From assembly GCA_024304985.1 (NCBI GenBank), contig JAMWZC010000002.1:558001-622000 (forward strand): DNA of 64,000 bases. The letters run 5' to 3'. Within the stretch, counting starts at the first letter, position 1; each line of letters begins with the position of its first letter. Position numbers and translations under genes: made by a program. The notes under the pieces were generated by a model that saw only the letters and a list, made by a program, of their open reading frames with translations, was not told the origin of the DNA and did no database searches. This DNA is from Paracoccaceae bacterium (GTDB taxonomy: Bacteria; Pseudomonadota; Alphaproteobacteria; Rhodobacterales; Rhodobacteraceae). Shown piece after piece: positions 45,973 through 55,322 of the stretch.

Positions 45973-46295
45973 CGCCCATCTATGCTGTGGCCACTTTGCA
46001 CAGGCAAGGGGTGGCCCTGCCGAATTTGTCTTGGCCTTTGCCATGCGGGCCGCTATCACAGCGTCATGAGCAAAAGCCGCATCCCTTTCGTGACGACCCG
46101 ACGCCGACGCACCCGCGCCTGACGTTCCGCCTGCTTTTGCCTTTCGCGCTTTGGCGCATTTATACCCCGCAATCCGCCCTCTCGAACTGTATCGCTTGTC
46201 GAATGTTGCGCCAACCGATGCCATATCGTCGAGAATGTTGACTTGAGGCCCCTCGTGATGCACTCACAGGGCCTTGCCAGATAAGGAAGATCACC
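45973..46295 (+). promoter_or_regulatory. argD upstream region
   Basis: This 323-base interval separates the EamA gene from argD. A possible -35 box TTGACT lies at about 46238 in front of argD. It also holds a short Arg-rich frame (46066-46122, listed separately). No ArgR box was recognised. The argD start has AAGGAAGATCACC upstream. Confidence 0.35.
46066..46122 (+). CDS. Possible arginine-rich leader peptide upstream of argD
   Basis: ATG at 46066 opens an 18-residue frame reading MSKSRIPFVTTRRRRTRA with six Arg codons, 173 bases before the argD start codon. Arginine clustering ahead of an arginine-biosynthesis operon is what an attenuation leader would show. However, no good ribosome-binding site precedes it and no clear terminator/antiterminator pair follows. 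In a GC-rich genome Arg-rich chance frames are common. Confidence 0.2.
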   Translation: MSKSRIPFVTTRRRRTRA

Positions 46296-47477
46296 ATGAT
46301 CCCGTCCGTTTTGCCGACCTATAACCGCGCCGCCCTCCAGTTCGTGAAGGGCGAGGGAAGCTGGATGATCGAGGCGGATGGCCGACGCTTCCTTGATCTG
46401 GGGGCCGGGATCGCGGTGAATGTGCTGGGTCATGCCAATCCGGCGTTGGTGGCGGCGCTGACCGAACAGGCGCAGAAGATCTGGCATGTGTCGAACCTCT
46501 ATCAGATCCCGCAGCAGCAGGAACTGGCCGACCGGCTGGTGGCAGCCACCTTTGCCGATACGGTGTTCTTCACCAACTCGGGCACGGAAAGCTGCGAATT
46601 GGCGGTCAAGATGGCGCGCAAATACTGGTATGAGAAAGGCCAGCCCGAGCGGACGGATATCATCACCTTCAACGGGTCCTTCCATGGCCGGTCCTCGGCG
46701 GGTATCGCGGCGGCCGGGTCCGAGAAGATGACCAAGGGGTTCGGGCCGCTTCTGCCCGGTTTCATCCATCTGGACTGGGGCGACCATGACGCGCTGCATG
46801 CGGCGATCAACGCGCGTACGGCGGCGATCCTGATCGAGCCTGTGCAGGGCGAAGGCGGTATCCGCCCGCTGCCAGATCAGTGTCTCAAGGGGTTGCGGGC
46901 GCTGTGCGACGAGACGGGGACGCTGCTCATCCTGGACGAGGTGCAGTGCGGCATGGGCCGGACGGGGCGTCTGTTCGCGCATGAATGGGCGGGGGTCACG
47001 CCCGATATCATGATGGTCGCCAAGGGCATCGGCGGGGGCTTTCCGCTGGGTGCGGTGCTTGCCACAGAAAACGCGGCTTCCGGCATGACGGCGGGCACGC
47101 ATGGGTCGACCTATGGCGGCAACCCGCTGGCCTGCGCTGTCGGCAATGCGGTGATGGAGATCGTGGCCGATCCCGCCTTTCTGGAAGGCGTGCGCGCCCG
47201 TGCCGGGGGGCTGCGCCAGAAGCTGGAAGGGTTGGTCGGTGCCCATCCCGATGTGTTCGCGGCGGTGCGCGGGTCCGGCCTGATGCTGGGTCTGAAATGC
47301 AAGGTGCCGAACACGGATATGGTGGCGGCTGGCTATGCCGAACAGGTCATCACCGTGCCTGCGGGCGACAATGTGATCCGCCTGTTGCCACCGCTGAACA
47401 TCACGGAGGATGAGATCGCCGAGGCCATCACCCGCCTTGACCGCGCTGCCGCCACGCTTGAGGCGAAACGCGCCTGA
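46296..47477 (+). CDS. argD: Acetylornithine aminotransferase (class III)
   Basis: The 393-residue PLP enzyme converts N-acetylglutamate semialdehyde to N-acetylornithine. Motifs are FTNSGTESCELAVKMARKYW, FHGRSSAGIAAAGS, the Asp in LLILDEVQCGMGRTG and the PLP Lys in MMVAKGIGGGFPLGAVL. The spacing and length fit ArgD. argF follows 93 bases later on the same strand, making an argDF unit as in other alphaproteobacteria. The same protein may also act as succinyldiaminopimelate aminotransferase. Confidence 0.93.
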   Translation: MIPSVLPTYNRAALQFVKGEGSWMIEADGRRFLDLGAGIAVNVLGHANPALVAALTEQAQKIWHVSNLYQIPQQQELADRLVAATFADTVFFTNSGTESCELAVKMARKYWYEKGQPERTDIITFNGSFHGRSSAGIAAAGSEKMTKGFGPLLPGFIHLDWGDHDALHAAINARTAAILIEPVQGEGGIRPLPDQCLKGLRALCDETGTLLILDEVQCGMGRTGRLFAHEWAGVTPDIMMVAKGIGGGFPLGAVLATENAASGMTAGTHGSTYGGNPLACAVGNAVMEIVADPAFLEGVRARAGGLRQKLEGLVGAHPDVFAAVRGSGLMLGLKCKVPNTDMVAAGYAEQVITVPAGDNVIRLLPPLNITEDEIAEAITRLDRAAATLEAKRA

Positions 47478-47500
47478 GCTTCTTTTTGCCCCAAATATCC
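47478..47500 (-). repeat. Short post-stop repeat, 23 bases (copy after argD)
   Basis: Identical over 23 bases to 35612-35634 after znuB. It directly follows the argD stop. Two hairpins follow it in the argD-argF gap: GTTCAAC/GTTGAAC (47511-47527) and GGGGGGC/GCCCCCC (47530-47545). Confidence 0.6.
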
Positions 47501-47570
47501 CGGGGGGATCGTTCAACATCGTTGAACGTGGGGGGCTGGCCCCCCTCCCCGGCTTCAGGAATCGATTGCC

Positions 47571-48497
47571 ATGCCGCATTTTCTCGACATCAACAAAACC
47601 TCATCCGCTGATCTGCGTCACATGATCGACGAGGCGCGCCGGATCAAGGATGCGCGCAATGGGCGACCCAAGGGGATGCCCGACGCCGAGCAGCCCCTGG
47701 CGGGCCACATGGTCGCGCTGATCTTCGAGAAGCCTTCGACCCGGACGCGCGTATCCTTTGACGTGGGCGTGCGCCAGATGGGCGGACAGACGATGGTGCT
47801 GTCGGGGGCCGACATGCAATTGGGGCATGGCGAGACGATCGCCGACACGGCCCGCGTGCTGTCGCGTTATGTGGACATGATCATGATCCGCACCTTCGAG
47901 GAGGCAACGCTGCTGGAGATGGCCGAGCATGCCACGGTGCCCGTGATCAACGGGCTGACCAACCGGACCCATCCCTGTCAGATCATGGCCGATATCATGA
48001 CGTTCGAGGAGCATCGCGGCCCCATCAAGGGTCGCAAGGTGGTGTGGTCGGGGGATGGCAACAACGTCTTTGCGAGTTTCGCCCATGCGGCGGGGCAGTT
48101 CGGTTTCGACCTGGTGTTCACCGGCCCGCCGCCCCTTGATCCCGAGATGGTCTTTGTCGAGGAGGCTCGCGCCAAGGGTGTCAGCGTCACGATCGAGCGC
48201 GATCCGCACAAGGCGGTGGAGGGGGCCGATCTGGTGGTCACCGACACCTGGGTCAGCATGCACGATCCGCAATCAGCGCGGGAGCGGCGGCACAACCAGT
48301 TGCGGGCCTATCAGGTGAATGAGGCATTGATGGCACGGGCCAAGCCGGATGCCCTGTTCATGCATTGCCTGCCCGCGCATCGTGACGACGAGGCGACAAG
48401 CGCCGTGATGGATGGGCCGCATTCGGTGATCTTCGACGAGGCCGAGAACCGCCTGCACGCGCAGAAGGCGATCATGCGCTGGTGCCTGGGCCTGTGA
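47571..48497 (+). CDS. argF: Ornithine carbamoyltransferase
   Basis: The 308-residue enzyme joins carbamoyl phosphate and ornithine to citrulline. The carbamoyl-phosphate motif [14 protein letters not shown], the ornithine-site [23 protein letters not shown] and the active-site Cys loop FMHCLPAHR are all present. AGGAATCGATTGCC precedes the ATG. It is the second gene of argDF. Confidence 0.97.
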   Translation: MPHFLDINKTSSADLRHMIDEARRIKDARNGRPKGMPDAEQPLAGHMVALIFEKPSTRTRVSFDVGVRQMGGQTMVLSGADMQLGHGETIADTARVLSRYVDMIMIRTFEEATLLEMAEHATVPVINGLTNRTHPCQIMADIMTFEEHRGPIKGRKVVWSGDGNNVFASFAHAAGQFGFDLVFTGPPPLDPEMVFVEEARAKGVSVTIERDPHKAVEGADLVVTDTWVSMHDPQSARERRHNQLRAYQVNEALMARAKPDALFMHCLPAHRDDEATSAVMDGPHSVIFDEAENRLHAQKAIMRWCLGL

Positions 48498-48551
48498 CCT
48501 GACCCAATGGCGCTGAGGGGGGCGCTGCCCCCCGTCCTGCGGACTCCCCCC

Positions 48552-48573
48552 GGAGTATTTTTGGCAAGATGAA
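48552..48573 (+). repeat. Short post-stop repeat, GGAGTATTT variant (after argF)
   Basis: GGAGTATTTTTGGCAAGATG plus AA, 55 bases after the argF stop, preceded by a GGGGGGC/GCCCCCC hairpin (48517-48533). It is related in pattern to the copies at 25931 and 55234 and, in reverse orientation, to those at 35612 and 47478. Confidence 0.5.
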
Positions 48574-48586
48574 CGCGGGGCTTGGG

Positions 48587-50062
48587 TCAGGCGGGCAGTT
48601 GGGACAGCATCAGGAAGATCAGTCCTGACAGCAGGGCCGCGGCGGGCACGGTGATCACCCATGCGGCGATGATGGTCAGGAAATGCGAGCGGCGCACCAG
48701 TTTGCGGCGGCGGCGTTCCTCGGGGGCGATGCGTTTTTCTTCAGACAGGACATAGCTGCCGTTGCGGGCGCGGCGTTCGTGATCCCACTCGCGGAAGAAG
48801 CCCACACCGAAGACCGCGCCGACGGCGATATGGGTGGAACTGACCGGCAGGCCAAGCCAGCTGGCCACGATCACCGTGATCGCCGCCGAAAGCGAGACAC
48901 AATAGGCGCGCATCGGGTTCAGCTTGGTGATCTGGCTGCCGACCATGCGGATCAGTTTCGGTCCGAACAGGAACAGGCCGAAGGAAATGCCGAAGGCACC
49001 GATCACCATGACCCATGTGGGGATGGTGACGCGGTCCGAGGCGCCGCCATCCTCGATCGCGTGGACGATGGCGGCCAGCGGCCCCACCGCATTGGCAACG
49101 TCATTGGCGCCATGCGCAAAGGACAGCAGGGCGGCCGAAAAGACCAGTGGCAGGCCGAACAGCACCTTGAGCGATTTGTTGCGGTTCTCCATTCCTTCGG
49201 ACTGACGGCGGATCAGCGGTACGCAAAGCGCATAGCAGGCCACCCCGATGCCGAGTCCGATCAGGAGGGCCAGCCCCATGTCGATCTTGATCACCTTGTT
49301 CAGGCCCTTGAGCGCCAGATAGGTGCCGAATGTGCCTGCCATGATCCCCAGAAGGATCGGCACCCAGACGCGCGCCGCGGCGATCTTGTCTTCGCGGTAG
49401 ATGATGCGGCTTTTGATCAGGGCAAGGAAGGCGGCGGCGATGAGACCGCCCATCAGGGGCGAGATCACCCAGCTTGCGGCGATCGCCCCCATGCTGGGCC
49501 AGTTCACAGCGTTCATCCCGGCGGCGACGATACCGGCGCCCATCACACCGCCCACGACGGAATGGGTGGTCGAGACCGGCGCGCCGATCCATGTGGCGAG
49601 GTTTACCCAGAGGGCCGAGGAGATCAGCGCCGCCATCATCGCCCAGACGAAGATGCGCGGGTCCGCGATGGTGTTCGGGTCGATGATCCCGCGCGAGATC
49701 GTCGAGACGACATCGCCGCCTGCCAGCAGGGCTCCGGCGCTTTCGAAAATGGCGGCGATCAGGATCGCCCCGCCCATGGTCAGGGCATTGGCCCCGACCG
49801 CAGGGCCCATGTTGTTGGCGACGTCATTGGCCCCGATGTTCAGCGCCATATAGGCCCCGAATACGGCGGCGGCGACCACGACAAGGTTCAGATCCGCCGT
49901 GCCCATCAGGATTGCCGCCATCAGCCCGGCGACGACGATGAAGGCGAGCGCGATGCCCGGACCGACCAGAGGCCGCGAGACATAGGACGTGGCATATTCC
50001 ACCCGCGAGATGCGGTTGAGGTCCTTGTCCAGCGTGGCCCAGCTTTTGTCCTGATCAGACAT
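48587..50062 (-). CDS. Inorganic phosphate transporter, PiT family
   Basis: The 491-residue protein has ten to twelve membrane segments and the two inverted PiT signatures NIGANDVANNMGPAVGANALT and FAHGANDVANAVGPLAAI. Such carriers import phosphate with protons or sodium. The ATG at 50062 begins MSDQDKSWATLDKDLN; a longer frame upstream is unsupported. It runs antiparallel to argF. A Nudix hydrolase gene lies 120 bases upstream on the same strand. Confidence 0.94.
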   Translation of the reverse strand: MSDQDKSWATLDKDLNRISRVEYATSYVSRPLVGPGIALAFIVVAGLMAAILMGTADLNLVVVAAAVFGAYMALNIGANDVANNMGPAVGANALTMGGAILIAAIFESAGALLAGGDVVSTISRGIIDPNTIADPRIFVWAMMAALISSALWVNLATWIGAPVSTTHSVVGGVMGAGIVAAGMNAVNWPSMGAIAASWVISPLMGGLIAAAFLALIKSRIIYREDKIAAARVWVPILLGIMAGTFGTYLALKGLNKVIKIDMGLALLIGLGIGVACYALCVPLIRRQSEGMENRNKSLKVLFGLPLVFSAALLSFAHGANDVANAVGPLAAIVHAIEDGGASDRVTIPTWVMVIGAFGISFGLFLFGPKLIRMVGSQITKLNPMRAYCVSLSAAITVIVASWLGLPVSSTHIAVGAVFGVGFFREWDHERRARNGSYVLSEEKRIAPEERRRRKLVRRSHFLTIIAAWVITVPAAALLSGLIFLMLSQLPA

Positions 50063-50185
50063 GGTCGCGCGCAGTCCTTTACCCGTGCCGCATCCGGTCA
50101 GGACGGGCCGTTGAAATCCGAACACGGGCCTAGAGGGGATAGCCCGTCATATCAAGCGGGCTGTCATGATTTTGTGACGTTGCTG

Positions 50186-50665
50186 TTACAATTGCCGCAG
50201 GATCTCGCGCAGGCCCGGCTCGTCCACGCGTGTCGCGGCCTCGGACGGGGACATCCAGCGGCGGTTGCGTTCGTCCACTTCGGGGTAGTCGTCCGCCATC
50301 TGGACATCGGTGACTGCGTAGACCTTGACCTCGACCAGAACGGGCACGCCGCCCTCAAGCCGCTTGTCATAGTCATAGGTGCCCAAGGGTTCTTCGGTGA
50401 TGGTGCCGGACTGGACGCCCGCTTCTTCCCAAGCTTCCTGCAGGGCGGCGCCGGGGGCGGTCAGGCCGTCGATGGGCCAGCCCTTGGGCAGGATCCACCG
50501 CCCTGTATCGCGCGAGGTGATCAGAAGCACTTCACGCGCGGGTGGGGTTCCACGCAGGCACAGCGCCGCGACCTGAAGGCGCTTCGGGCGTGTGAGAAGG
50601 GGTTGAACCATGCTGGTCCAGGCGGCTTTGAGCGGGTTCATCATCTGCTGGTTTCCGTGCCTCAT
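50186..50665 (-). CDS. Nudix hydrolase, diphosphoinositol-polyphosphate-phosphatase-like
   Basis: The 159-residue protein has a Nudix box in partly degenerate form: GLTAPGAALQEAWEEAGV, keeping the catalytic EExG residues but with the first Glu and the Arg replaced by Leu and Gln. The surrounding ILPKGWP and YDYDK segments match the DIPP-like Nudix group. The start could be 50665 or the tandem ATG at 50644; GGAAA before the latter is the better ribosome site. Phosphorylated nucleotide or polyphosphate substrates are possible. Confidence 0.88.
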   Translation of the reverse strand: MRHGNQQMMNPLKAAWTSMVQPLLTRPKRLQVAALCLRGTPPAREVLLITSRDTGRWILPKGWPIDGLTAPGAALQEAWEEAGVQSGTITEEPLGTYDYDKRLEGGVPVLVEVKVYAVTDVQMADDYPEVDERNRRWMSPSEAATRVDEPGLREILRQL

Positions 50666-50757
50666 CGGTCGAAGACCGACATATTGTTTTTGATTATCCC
50701 GCCTTTATACCCCCATTCCGCGAAAAACGCAAAGAGACACCGTGACGATGAGAAGGA

Positions 50758-53220
50758 TCATGTGCCCCGTGGTTTGGCGCGCAGGGTCGGGTCGGCCTCG
50801 CGCGGGTTTTCGGGCCATGGGTGGCGCGGGTAGCGGCCGCGCATGTCGCGGCGCACATCGGCATAGGAGCTGTCCCAGAAGCCGGGAATGTCCATCGTGA
50901 CCTGCACCGGGCGTTGACCGGGTGACAGGAGGGTGACGCGCAAGGGTTGGCCTGCAACGGTGGGATGCGTCGTCTGGCCGAACATTTCCTGCAAGCGCAG
51001 TTCGATGGCGGGCACCTCGCCGTCATAGTCGATGGGGATCTGACGGCCCAGGGGCGTGGTGAAATGGGAGGGCACGGCGCGGTCGAGCGCCTGTTGTGTT
51101 GTCCAGTCCAGCATGGCGCGGAGGGGGGGCAGCAGATCGAAGGACTTCCAGTCGGCGGCGCTGCGGACGCCCGCCAAATGGGGAAGGAGCCAATCGTCAA
51201 GACTGCTCATCAAGGCGTCGTCGGACATATCGGGCAAGTCGAGCCCGCCCTTGCGGGCAAGATGCACCCTGGCGCGGAACCGCTGTGCGGCGGGCGAGGG
51301 GGCCAGGCCCAGATCGCGGACCCCGTCCAGCATGGCGCGGGCGATCTGTTCGGGCGCGGCGTCCGACCAGATACGGTCATCCAGCACCAGTGCGCCTAAG
51401 CGTTCCTGCTTGCGGGAAATGACGCGGCGGTCGCGGCGGGACCATGCGCAGAGATCCTGCCAGATGATCTGATCCGCGAACAGCCCGCGCAGGGCACTTT
51501 CAGTGATGGCTGCGGCTTGCCTGATCTTCGCCTCACGCGGGTTGCCGTCAAGGTCGGTGGCGACGATCAGCCGGGATGAGGCCAGCGGGTCGTGATCGTC
51601 GAGGATGGCCCCTTTGCCGCCCGACAGGATGAAGCGCGCGGCATCGCCCTTGCGGCGCTGGCCGATACGGTCGGGATAGGCGAGGGCCGCTTGTTCGGCG
51701 GGGCTGAGCGGGCCGGTGGTGCCTTGGCTGGCCGTGCTGGCGAGGCGTTTACCCTCGGCCTTGATGCGTTCGACAGCAGCGCGGTTGGCGGGGTGCGGGC
51801 GCGTGTCGATGTAGCGTTTGAGGTCGGTGATCGCCTCGATCCGCAGGGTCAGATCGACGGGCGCGCCGCGCGACAGGGGGTCGCGGTCGGCCAGCAGGGC
51901 GGCGAGGGGGGCGGCCTGTTTGCCTGCCACGGCCAGCATATGCGCCAGACGCGGATGCAGCGGGAGGGCGGCGAGGATGCGGCCATGGGCGGTGATGCGG
52001 TTTGTGGCATCAAGCGCGCCCAGCATTCGCAGGAGGGATTGCGCCTCGGCATAGCTGCCGGGGTTGGGCGGGGTCAGGAAGGCCAGTTGATCGGGCGCGG
52101 CCCCCCAGAGGGCGAGTTCGAGGGCGAGGGGGGAGAGGTCCGCCGCCTCGATCTCGGCGGGGGGATAGGGGGCGAGGGCCCCTTCTTCGCCGCGTGTCCA
52201 GAGGCGGTAGCAGATTCCCGCCGCCACACGGCCTGCGCGGCCTGCGCGTTGCGTCGCCTCGGCCCGGGTGACGCGTTCTGTGACAAGGCGGGACATGCCT
52301 GCGCCCGGATCGAAACGGGCCCGGCGAGAACGGCCAGCATCGACGACGACGCGGATATCCTCGATCGTCAGGGACGTTTCCGCGATGGAGGTGGCCAGCA
52401 CGATCTTGCGTGTGCCGGGTTGCGTGACAGGGGCGATGGCGGCGCGCTGGGCGGCGAAATCCATCGCGCCATAGAGGGGGCGAATGGCGCAATCAGGAGG
52501 CAGACGTTTCGATAGCAGCGCCTCGACCCGTTTGATCTCGCCTTCGCCGGGGAGGAAGACGAGAACGCCACCTTGGGTTGCCGCGATAGCGTGGGTGACC
52601 AGATCAGCGCAGGCGTCCTCCAGACGCGCGGTTTTGGGCAGGGGGGTGCCCAGCCAGTGCAGATCGACGGGGAAACTGCGGCCCTGGGATGTGATGACGG
52701 GGGTGCCGTCGCCCATCAGGGCGGCCACGGGTTCCGCGTCCAGCGTGGCCGACATGGCCAGAAGGATCAGATCGTCGCGCAGGGCCCCCGCGATTTCAAG
52801 ACAGAGGGCGAGGCCCAGATCGGCGTTCAGGGACCGCTCGTGGAATTCGTCGAAGATCACTGCGCCGACGCCCGCGAGGCCCGGATCGGATTGGATCATC
52901 CGGGTGAGGACGCCTTCTGTCACGACCTCGATCCGGGTTTTCGCACTGGTCCTGCTGTCGCCCCGGATGCGGTAGCCGACCGTCTGACCGACAGGCTCGC
53001 CCAAGGTGTCGGCCATGCGTTCGGCTGCGGCGCGGGCGGCAAGGCGGCGGGGTTCCAGCATCAGGATGCGGCCTTGGGTAAGCCCTGCGTCCAGCATCGC
53101 CAAGGGCACCACAGTGGTCTTGCCCGCGCCCGGCGGGGCTTGCAGCACAGCGCGGCCATGGGTGCGCAGCGCCGCGATCAGCGGTTCCAGCGCGTCATGG
53201 ATGGGAAGAGCGGTCTGCAT
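50758..53220 (-). CDS. hrpB: ATP-dependent helicase HrpB
   Basis: The 820-residue DExH-box protein has Walker A APPGAGKTTVVPLA, DEFHERSLNADLGL (the DEAH-type box), the SAT motif MSATLD and motif VI QRAGRAGR. The C-terminal HrpB-specific region carries LAYPDRIGQRRKG. The ATG at 53220 begins MQTALPIHDALEPLIAALR; upstream frame extension is unsupported. HrpB is a probable RNA helicase of unclear role in most bacteria. It is divergent from meaB. Confidence 0.95.
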   Translation of the reverse strand: MQTALPIHDALEPLIAALRTHGRAVLQAPPGAGKTTVVPLAMLDAGLTQGRILMLEPRRLAARAAAERMADTLGEPVGQTVGYRIRGDSRTSAKTRIEVVTEGVLTRMIQSDPGLAGVGAVIFDEFHERSLNADLGLALCLEIAGALRDDLILLAMSATLDAEPVAALMGDGTPVITSQGRSFPVDLHWLGTPLPKTARLEDACADLVTHAIAATQGGVLVFLPGEGEIKRVEALLSKRLPPDCAIRPLYGAMDFAAQRAAIAPVTQPGTRKIVLATSIAETSLTIEDIRVVVDAGRSRRARFDPGAGMSRLVTERVTRAEATQRAGRAGRVAAGICYRLWTRGEEGALAPYPPAEIEAADLSPLALELALWGAAPDQLAFLTPPNPGSYAEAQSLLRMLGALDATNRITAHGRILAALPLHPRLAHMLAVAGKQAAPLAALLADRDPLSRGAPVDLTLRIEAITDLKRYIDTRPHPANRAAVERIKAEGKRLASTASQGTTGPLSPAEQAALAYPDRIGQRRKGDAARFILSGGKGAILDDHDPLASSRLIVATDLDGNPREAKIRQAAAITESALRGLFADQIIWQDLCAWSRRDRRVISRKQERLGALVLDDRIWSDAAPEQIARAMLDGVRDLGLAPSPAAQRFRARVHLARKGGLDLPDMSDDALMSSLDDWLLPHLAGVRSAADWKSFDLLPPLRAMLDWTTQQALDRAVPSHFTTPLGRQIPIDYDGEVPAIELRLQEMFGQTTHPTVAGQPLRVTLLSPGQRPVQVTMDIPGFWDSSYADVRRDMRGRYPRHPWPENPREADPTLRAKPRGT

Positions 53221-53320
53221 GGCGGCCTTATCGGGGATTTCGGCCGCGCCGTCCATCGCCTGACTGGACAGGCCCAGCCTGCCAAGGCATGAAGACCGGA
53301 CAGGACGAAGGACTAAGCCG

Positions 53321-54304
53321 ATGGACATGACCGAGCTTGCCCGGCGCATCATGGCGCAGGATCGCCGCGCGCTGGCCCGTGCGATCACGCTGGTCGAAAG
53401 CAGCCGCCCCGATCATCGTGCGCAGACGACCGCGTTGATCGAACTGCTGCGCGCGCAATCGGATGCGCAGGCGCTGCGGATCGGATTGTCAGGCACGCCG
53501 GGGGTGGGGAAATCCACCTTTATCGAAAGCTTCGGCCTGATGCTTTTGCGCGAGGGCTTGCGGGTGGCGGTGCTGGCGGTTGATCCATCCTCGGCGCGGT
53601 CAGGCGGGTCGATCCTTGGCGACAAGACGCGAATGGAGCATCTGAGCCGCGAACCCGATGCCTTTATCCGCCCATCGCCCGCGCAGTCGCATCTGGGCGG
53701 TGTGGCGCGGCGCACGCGTGAGGCGGTGGCGCTGTGCGAGGCGGCAGGGTTCGACGTGGTGCTGATCGAGACGGTCGGTGTGGGGCAATCCGAGACCGTG
53801 GTGGCAGAAATGTCGGATCTGTTCCTTCTGCTGCTGGCCCCGGCCGGGGGAGACGAGTTGCAGGGCGTCAAGCGCGGCATCATGGAGATGGCGGACCTGA
53901 TCCTTGTGAACAAGGCGGATGGCGATCTGAAACCCGCGGCGCAGCGGACCTGCGCGGATTATGCGGGGGCCCTGCGCCTGTTGCGCAAGCGGCCGCAGGA
54001 CCCGGAGGGCTTTCCCAAGGCGATGACCGTGTCTGCCTTGCAGGTCGAGGGGCTGGAAGTGGCGTGGTCGGAGATGACGGCGCTGATCGACTGGAGGCGC
54101 GAGACGGGGCATTTCGAGGCCCGCCGCGCCGGGCAGGCGGAATACTGGTTCGGGCAGGAAGTGCGGCAGGGGCTTTTGGCGCAGCTTGATGTGCCGGAGG
54201 TCAAGGCGCGGATGCAGACGCTGGGCCGCGATGTGGCGCAGGGGCGTGTCACGGCGACAGCGGCTGCATTGCAGATGCTGGAAGAACTGCGCGCCCGACA
54301 GTGA
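53321..54304 (+). CDS. meaB: Methylmalonyl-CoA mutase-associated GTPase MeaB
   Basis: The 327-residue P-loop GTPase has Walker A GLSGTPGVGKSTFIESFG, GVGQSETVVAEMSD and the NKADGDL guanine-specificity motif. MeaB protects and reloads the B12 enzyme methylmalonyl-CoA mutase, and related mutases. In the ethylmalonyl-CoA pathway the mutases use adenosylcobalamin, so its proximity to mcd (55323-57011) is consistent with that pathway. The mutase gene itself is not in the window. Confidence 0.96.
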   Translation: MDMTELARRIMAQDRRALARAITLVESSRPDHRAQTTALIELLRAQSDAQALRIGLSGTPGVGKSTFIESFGLMLLREGLRVAVLAVDPSSARSGGSILGDKTRMEHLSREPDAFIRPSPAQSHLGGVARRTREAVALCEAAGFDVVLIETVGVGQSETVVAEMSDLFLLLLAPAGGDELQGVKRGIMEMADLILVNKADGDLKPAAQRTCADYAGALRLLRKRPQDPEGFPKAMTVSALQVEGLEVAWSEMTALIDWRRETGHFEARRAGQAEYWFGQEVRQGLLAQLDVPEVKARMQTLGRDVAQGRVTATAAALQMLEELRARQ

Positions 54305-54323
54305 GGCGCGCAGTCGACTTGTG

Positions 54324-55154
54324 TCAGGCCGGACGCAGCCCGAGGATGTCACGCGCCTGTGCCGGAGTGGCGACGGGGCGCTCGTATTTCTCGCACAGAT
54401 CGGTAACGCGCTTGATCAGCGCCGCGTTGGACGGGGCCAGATGGTCACGATCCAGCCGGATGTTGTCTTCCAGCCCTGCGCGGGCATGCCCGCCGGCGGC
54501 CACGACCCATTCGTTCAGGATGACTTGGCCCGGCCCGATCCCCGCGGCGCACCATTCCGCATCGGGCAGCAGGCGTTCCACGGTCTTGATGTAGAAATCA
54601 AACGTCTCGCGATCCACGGGCATGGCGTTTTTCACGCCCATCACGAACTGCACGTAAAGCGGCCCTTTCAGGCGGCCATCCTTGGCCATTTTCGCGGCCT
54701 GATGGATATGGCTGAGGTCGAAACACTCGATCTCGGGCTTCACGTCATATTTCAGCATCTCGGCCGCGAGCCAATCCACCAGATCCGGCGGGTTCTCGTA
54801 GACGCGGGTGGGGAAGTTGTTGGACCCGACGGACAGCGAGGCCATGTCGGGCCGCAGCGGCAGCATTCCGCCGCGGGTCTGACCCGCGCCGGAGCGTCCG
54901 CCTGTCGAGAACTGGATGATCATGCCGGGGCAGTGCTTCTCCAGACCTTCCTTGAGGCGGGCGAATTTCTCGGGGTCGGAGGAGGGCGTGCCGTCATCGT
55001 TGCGGACATGGGCGTGGCAGATGGTGGCCCCTGCCTCAAACGCCTCCTGCGTGCTCTCGATCTGTTCCGAAACGGTGATCGGCACGGCGGGGTTGTCGGC
55101 CTTGGTCGGGACCGAGCCGGTGATGGCGACACAGATGATGCAGGGTTTGGTCAT
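54324..55154 (-). CDS. BKACE family beta-keto acid cleavage enzyme (DUF849)
   Basis: The 276-residue TIM-barrel protein starts MTKPCIICVAITGSVPTKAD and has the zinc and substrate residues in GATICHAHVRNDDGTPSSDP, IIQFSTGGRSG and IECFDLSHI. Members condense a beta-keto acid with acetyl-CoA to acetoacetate and a new CoA ester (the lysine-fermentation enzyme Kce is one example). The substrate is unknown. The ATG at 55154 has GGAAAGACC ahead. Confidence 0.93.
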   Translation of the reverse strand: MTKPCIICVAITGSVPTKADNPAVPITVSEQIESTQEAFEAGATICHAHVRNDDGTPSSDPEKFARLKEGLEKHCPGMIIQFSTGGRSGAGQTRGGMLPLRPDMASLSVGSNNFPTRVYENPPDLVDWLAAEMLKYDVKPEIECFDLSHIHQAAKMAKDGRLKGPLYVQFVMGVKNAMPVDRETFDFYIKTVERLLPDAEWCAAGIGPGQVILNEWVVAAGGHARAGLEDNIRLDRDHLAPSNAALIKRVTDLCEKYERPVATPAQARDILGLRPA

Positions 55155-55233
55155 GGTCAGGTCTTTCCGGTTGCGCGGTGTTTGGTTGACAGTGACACAT
55201 AACAGCCGCGCCGGGCAAGGGCATGGTTTGCTT

Positions 55234-55257
55234 GAGTATTTGCGAAACGAGGAAGGG
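55234..55257 (+). repeat. Short repeat, GAGTATTT variant (between BKACE and mcd genes)
   Basis: GAGTATTTGCGAAACGAGGA followed by AGGG, related to the copy after trhO at 25931. It lies downstream of the mcd stop on the minus strand. Confidence 0.5.
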
Positions 55258-55263
55258 TGGCGC

Positions 55264-55298
55264 AAGACAAAGCCCCGCAGGTTTGCGCTGCGGGGCTT
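55264..55298 (-). terminator. Intrinsic terminator of mcd
   Basis: AAGCCCCGCAG (55270-55280) and CTGCGGGGCTT (55288-55298) form an eleven-base stem. On the minus strand a weak T-rich tail (TTTGTCTTG) follows. It lies 24 bases after the mcd stop. Confidence 0.8.
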
Positions 55299-55322
55299 GG
55301 GATGATTATGCGCGGGGCTGAA

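Noticed and set aside
48683-50833. 716-codon plus-strand frame over the PiT gene
   Set aside because: No homologous pattern; PiT signatures are on the minus strand.
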